Part shown: piece after piece, positions 62,355 through 64,000 of the stretch
How the letters are laid out: every line of letters begins with the position of its first letter
How positions within the stretch are numbered: position 1 is the first letter of the stretch
Assembly: GCA_023053685.1 (NCBI GenBank)
Contig: JALIGW010000002.1
Span: 40,872,720 to 40,936,719 of the forward strand
Length of the DNA stretch: 64,000 nt
Direction: 5' to 3'
Source of the DNA: Diadophis punctatus similis
Lineage: Eukaryota; Chordata; Lepidosauria; Squamata; Dipsadidae
Position numbers and translations under genes: made by a program
The notes under the pieces: generated by a model
Told to the model about the DNA's origin: nothing
Database searches by the model: none
What the model saw: only the letters and a program-made list of their open reading frames with translations

Positions 62355-64000
62355 ATCAGTGAATGGGTGGAATTCCTGTACATTCTTGTCCTTTTGCAGA
62401 TGCTGTATATCCTTTGATATAAAGTAACAACATGATCAGGCTATTGAGTCTTTGTCACAATTTCTGCCCTTACTCCTTTTTAATCCTTTGAATGTAGTTT
62501 TCTCAGAGAATATACATGTATATTTTCTTTCTGAGAACATGTGAAAGTACTTCCATTTTTGTTATTACCTCAACACAAGGACACCATGGCATAATTTCAT
62601 CTAAATATTATTCATCATTCCTTTGTGATATCTACTGCTTAACTTTACCTCCAATGCTCTAAATATGTTGGCATATTGTAGAGGAGGTAAATTTGGGGTC
62701 AGGCTGCTAAAATTGGATATAACAAAAAAAAACACCATGCTATTTCTGATTACTAGGAGTCAGTCATTGATTCAGGGTTCGGATTTTGGTGGGGAATTAA
62801 CTAGTGAAAATGAATTGAAGAACAAAGATGGGATGAGTTGGGGAGTAACTAACTGAAACTAACTGAAGAATTTATTTGTAATAAATTGTATTTAAAAATT
62901 ATTTGATTGCTGTCTATAAAATTTAAATTCTAGTAATACTAAAGTTGCATGAACATAAATTAACATATACTTTTTGCCATTTGTTAATTGAATATCTATA
63001 GTCACAACATTATTTAAGAAAGAAGGACCCACTTTTAAGTCATTCTAAAATCTATGTCTTGGATTCAATGTATTACTGTTTCATTGAAGTAGCTCATAGC
63101 ATAGCACCAAAAGCCTTTAACACTATGATTCCATTTCATAATTATATGGAGAGATTTAATTTAGATATTGGTATTAAGCCATGAATTTGAATCCGTGGCC
63201 TAAATAGCCCCTGCAACTAAATTATTCTTGTTAGCAGAAGAATCAATCCTTCGGAGGTCGATGGATCGTCGCTTCCCTTTTGAAAACATACTTACTTAGA
63301 AAATAAAACCCGAGATTCAAATCTAATTAACAAAATATTTATTTCAGTAGAAAAGTAATAAAAAGAATTCTTATTAAGACTACATCTTGATCGGCTAAGG
63401 AAATAAATCACTTCTACCTTGGTAGAAAATGGCGATGAGAAAAAGAAAGGAGGAGACCTCAGGAATCCAGGCATGCGTAATAGAATATATCATACGTCTG
63501 CTTGACCATAGATACAAGAAAACAGTAGAAAACACAGAGATGCACAAACTGACAATATTCACATCGTGACAATTCTAACCCTTGAATACCTTGACCATCA
63601 TTAATATTATAATTAACATACATGAAATAATGCATATAAAGTGTATTACCCTGTCTGAGTAATAGATTTTTTTTTACCAATGATTCTGTTTTCTTTTTTT
63701 CCTTCTTTTTCATACTACTGTACATTTTAGGAATAACACAAATATATATTCTACAAACCAATGGATTTTTTTAGGTTTTGGAAATGGTTTTGGGTTAAGC
63801 TACTTCTACCCAAACTGGAGTTTTTCAAATTTTATTTGATGAGACTTTTTATATATGTCCCTAAAGTGCATCTCTCTTCGAACAATAAGCCACAAGATAT
63901 AACCACTTCTTCAGCTTTTCCTAGGTATATTGATTTTTGCCTTTAGCGCCACACCTCTCTCTACAACACACTATCTTCAAACCCACTTCCTTCCTAGACT
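62355..64000. other. unclassified sequence
   Basis: AT-rich DNA to the window end. Frames up to 100 codons, for example 63459-63761 minus, have no recognisable motif or element context. Confidence 0.45.

Overview
The window is repeat-rich, AT-rich vertebrate nuclear DNA. The repeats point to a squamate reptile, most likely a snake. They include CR1 LINE ends with ATTCT-type microsatellite tails, two or more tRNA-derived SINE families (one with a Bov-B-like 3' end), L2-like LINE 3' ends, many 80-530 bp hAT-like MITEs, a DIRS-group retrotransposon and Penelope- and R4-like fragments. I see no convincing host protein-coding gene, tRNA, rRNA or CRISPR array. The stretch is intergenic or lies in a very long intron, and nearly every long open frame belongs to a transposon or a microsatellite.

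Layout. 0-4.6 kb: L2/CR1 tails, two copies of a TIR-bearing MITE, a SINE, a CR1 3' fragment and a hAT-like MITE. 4.6-14.6 kb: mostly unclassified DNA with a few MITEs, a CR1 tail and a SINE. 14.66-15.43 kb: a compound microsatellite with a SINE-like insert. 16-18.2 kb: CA and GA microsatellites. 21.0-24.0 kb: a SINE split by a MITE, then a complete but decayed hAT/Charlie-like DNA transposon (2,361 bp, perfect 8-bp target duplication). 24.0-24.75 kb: an unclassified LTR-like repeat. 26.5-34.6 kb: SINEs, L2-like segments, a probable LTR and a LINE 3' fragment. 35.1-41.37 kb: a nearly intact DIRS element on the minus strand. 41.8-48.2 kb: MITEs, LTR pieces and a solo LTR. 49.4-52 kb: an R4/Dong-like LINE fragment and a Jockey-superfamily LINE fragment. 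53.1-58.5 kb: a 720-bp hAT element carrying an antisense, intronless coiled-coil coding fragment, plus several MITEs. 60.9-62.36 kb: head-to-head Penelope RT fragments, a SINE and a CR1 end with a drifting pentanucleotide tail. The rest is unclassified.

The DIRS element is the main functional unit. It has a Gag-like ORF, an overlapping RT-RNase H-methyltransferase-like ORF and a tyrosine recombinase with a complete R-H-R-Y tetrad. It also has 112-bp identical inverted terminal repeats with TATA motifs, and an internal complementary region matching the fusion of its two ends. Reverse transcription to a circle followed by recombinase-mediated insertion fits the absence of a target duplication. 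The only obvious lesion is a one-base frame change at an A5 run in the recombinase. Family names rest on motif recognition and memory, not on database searches.
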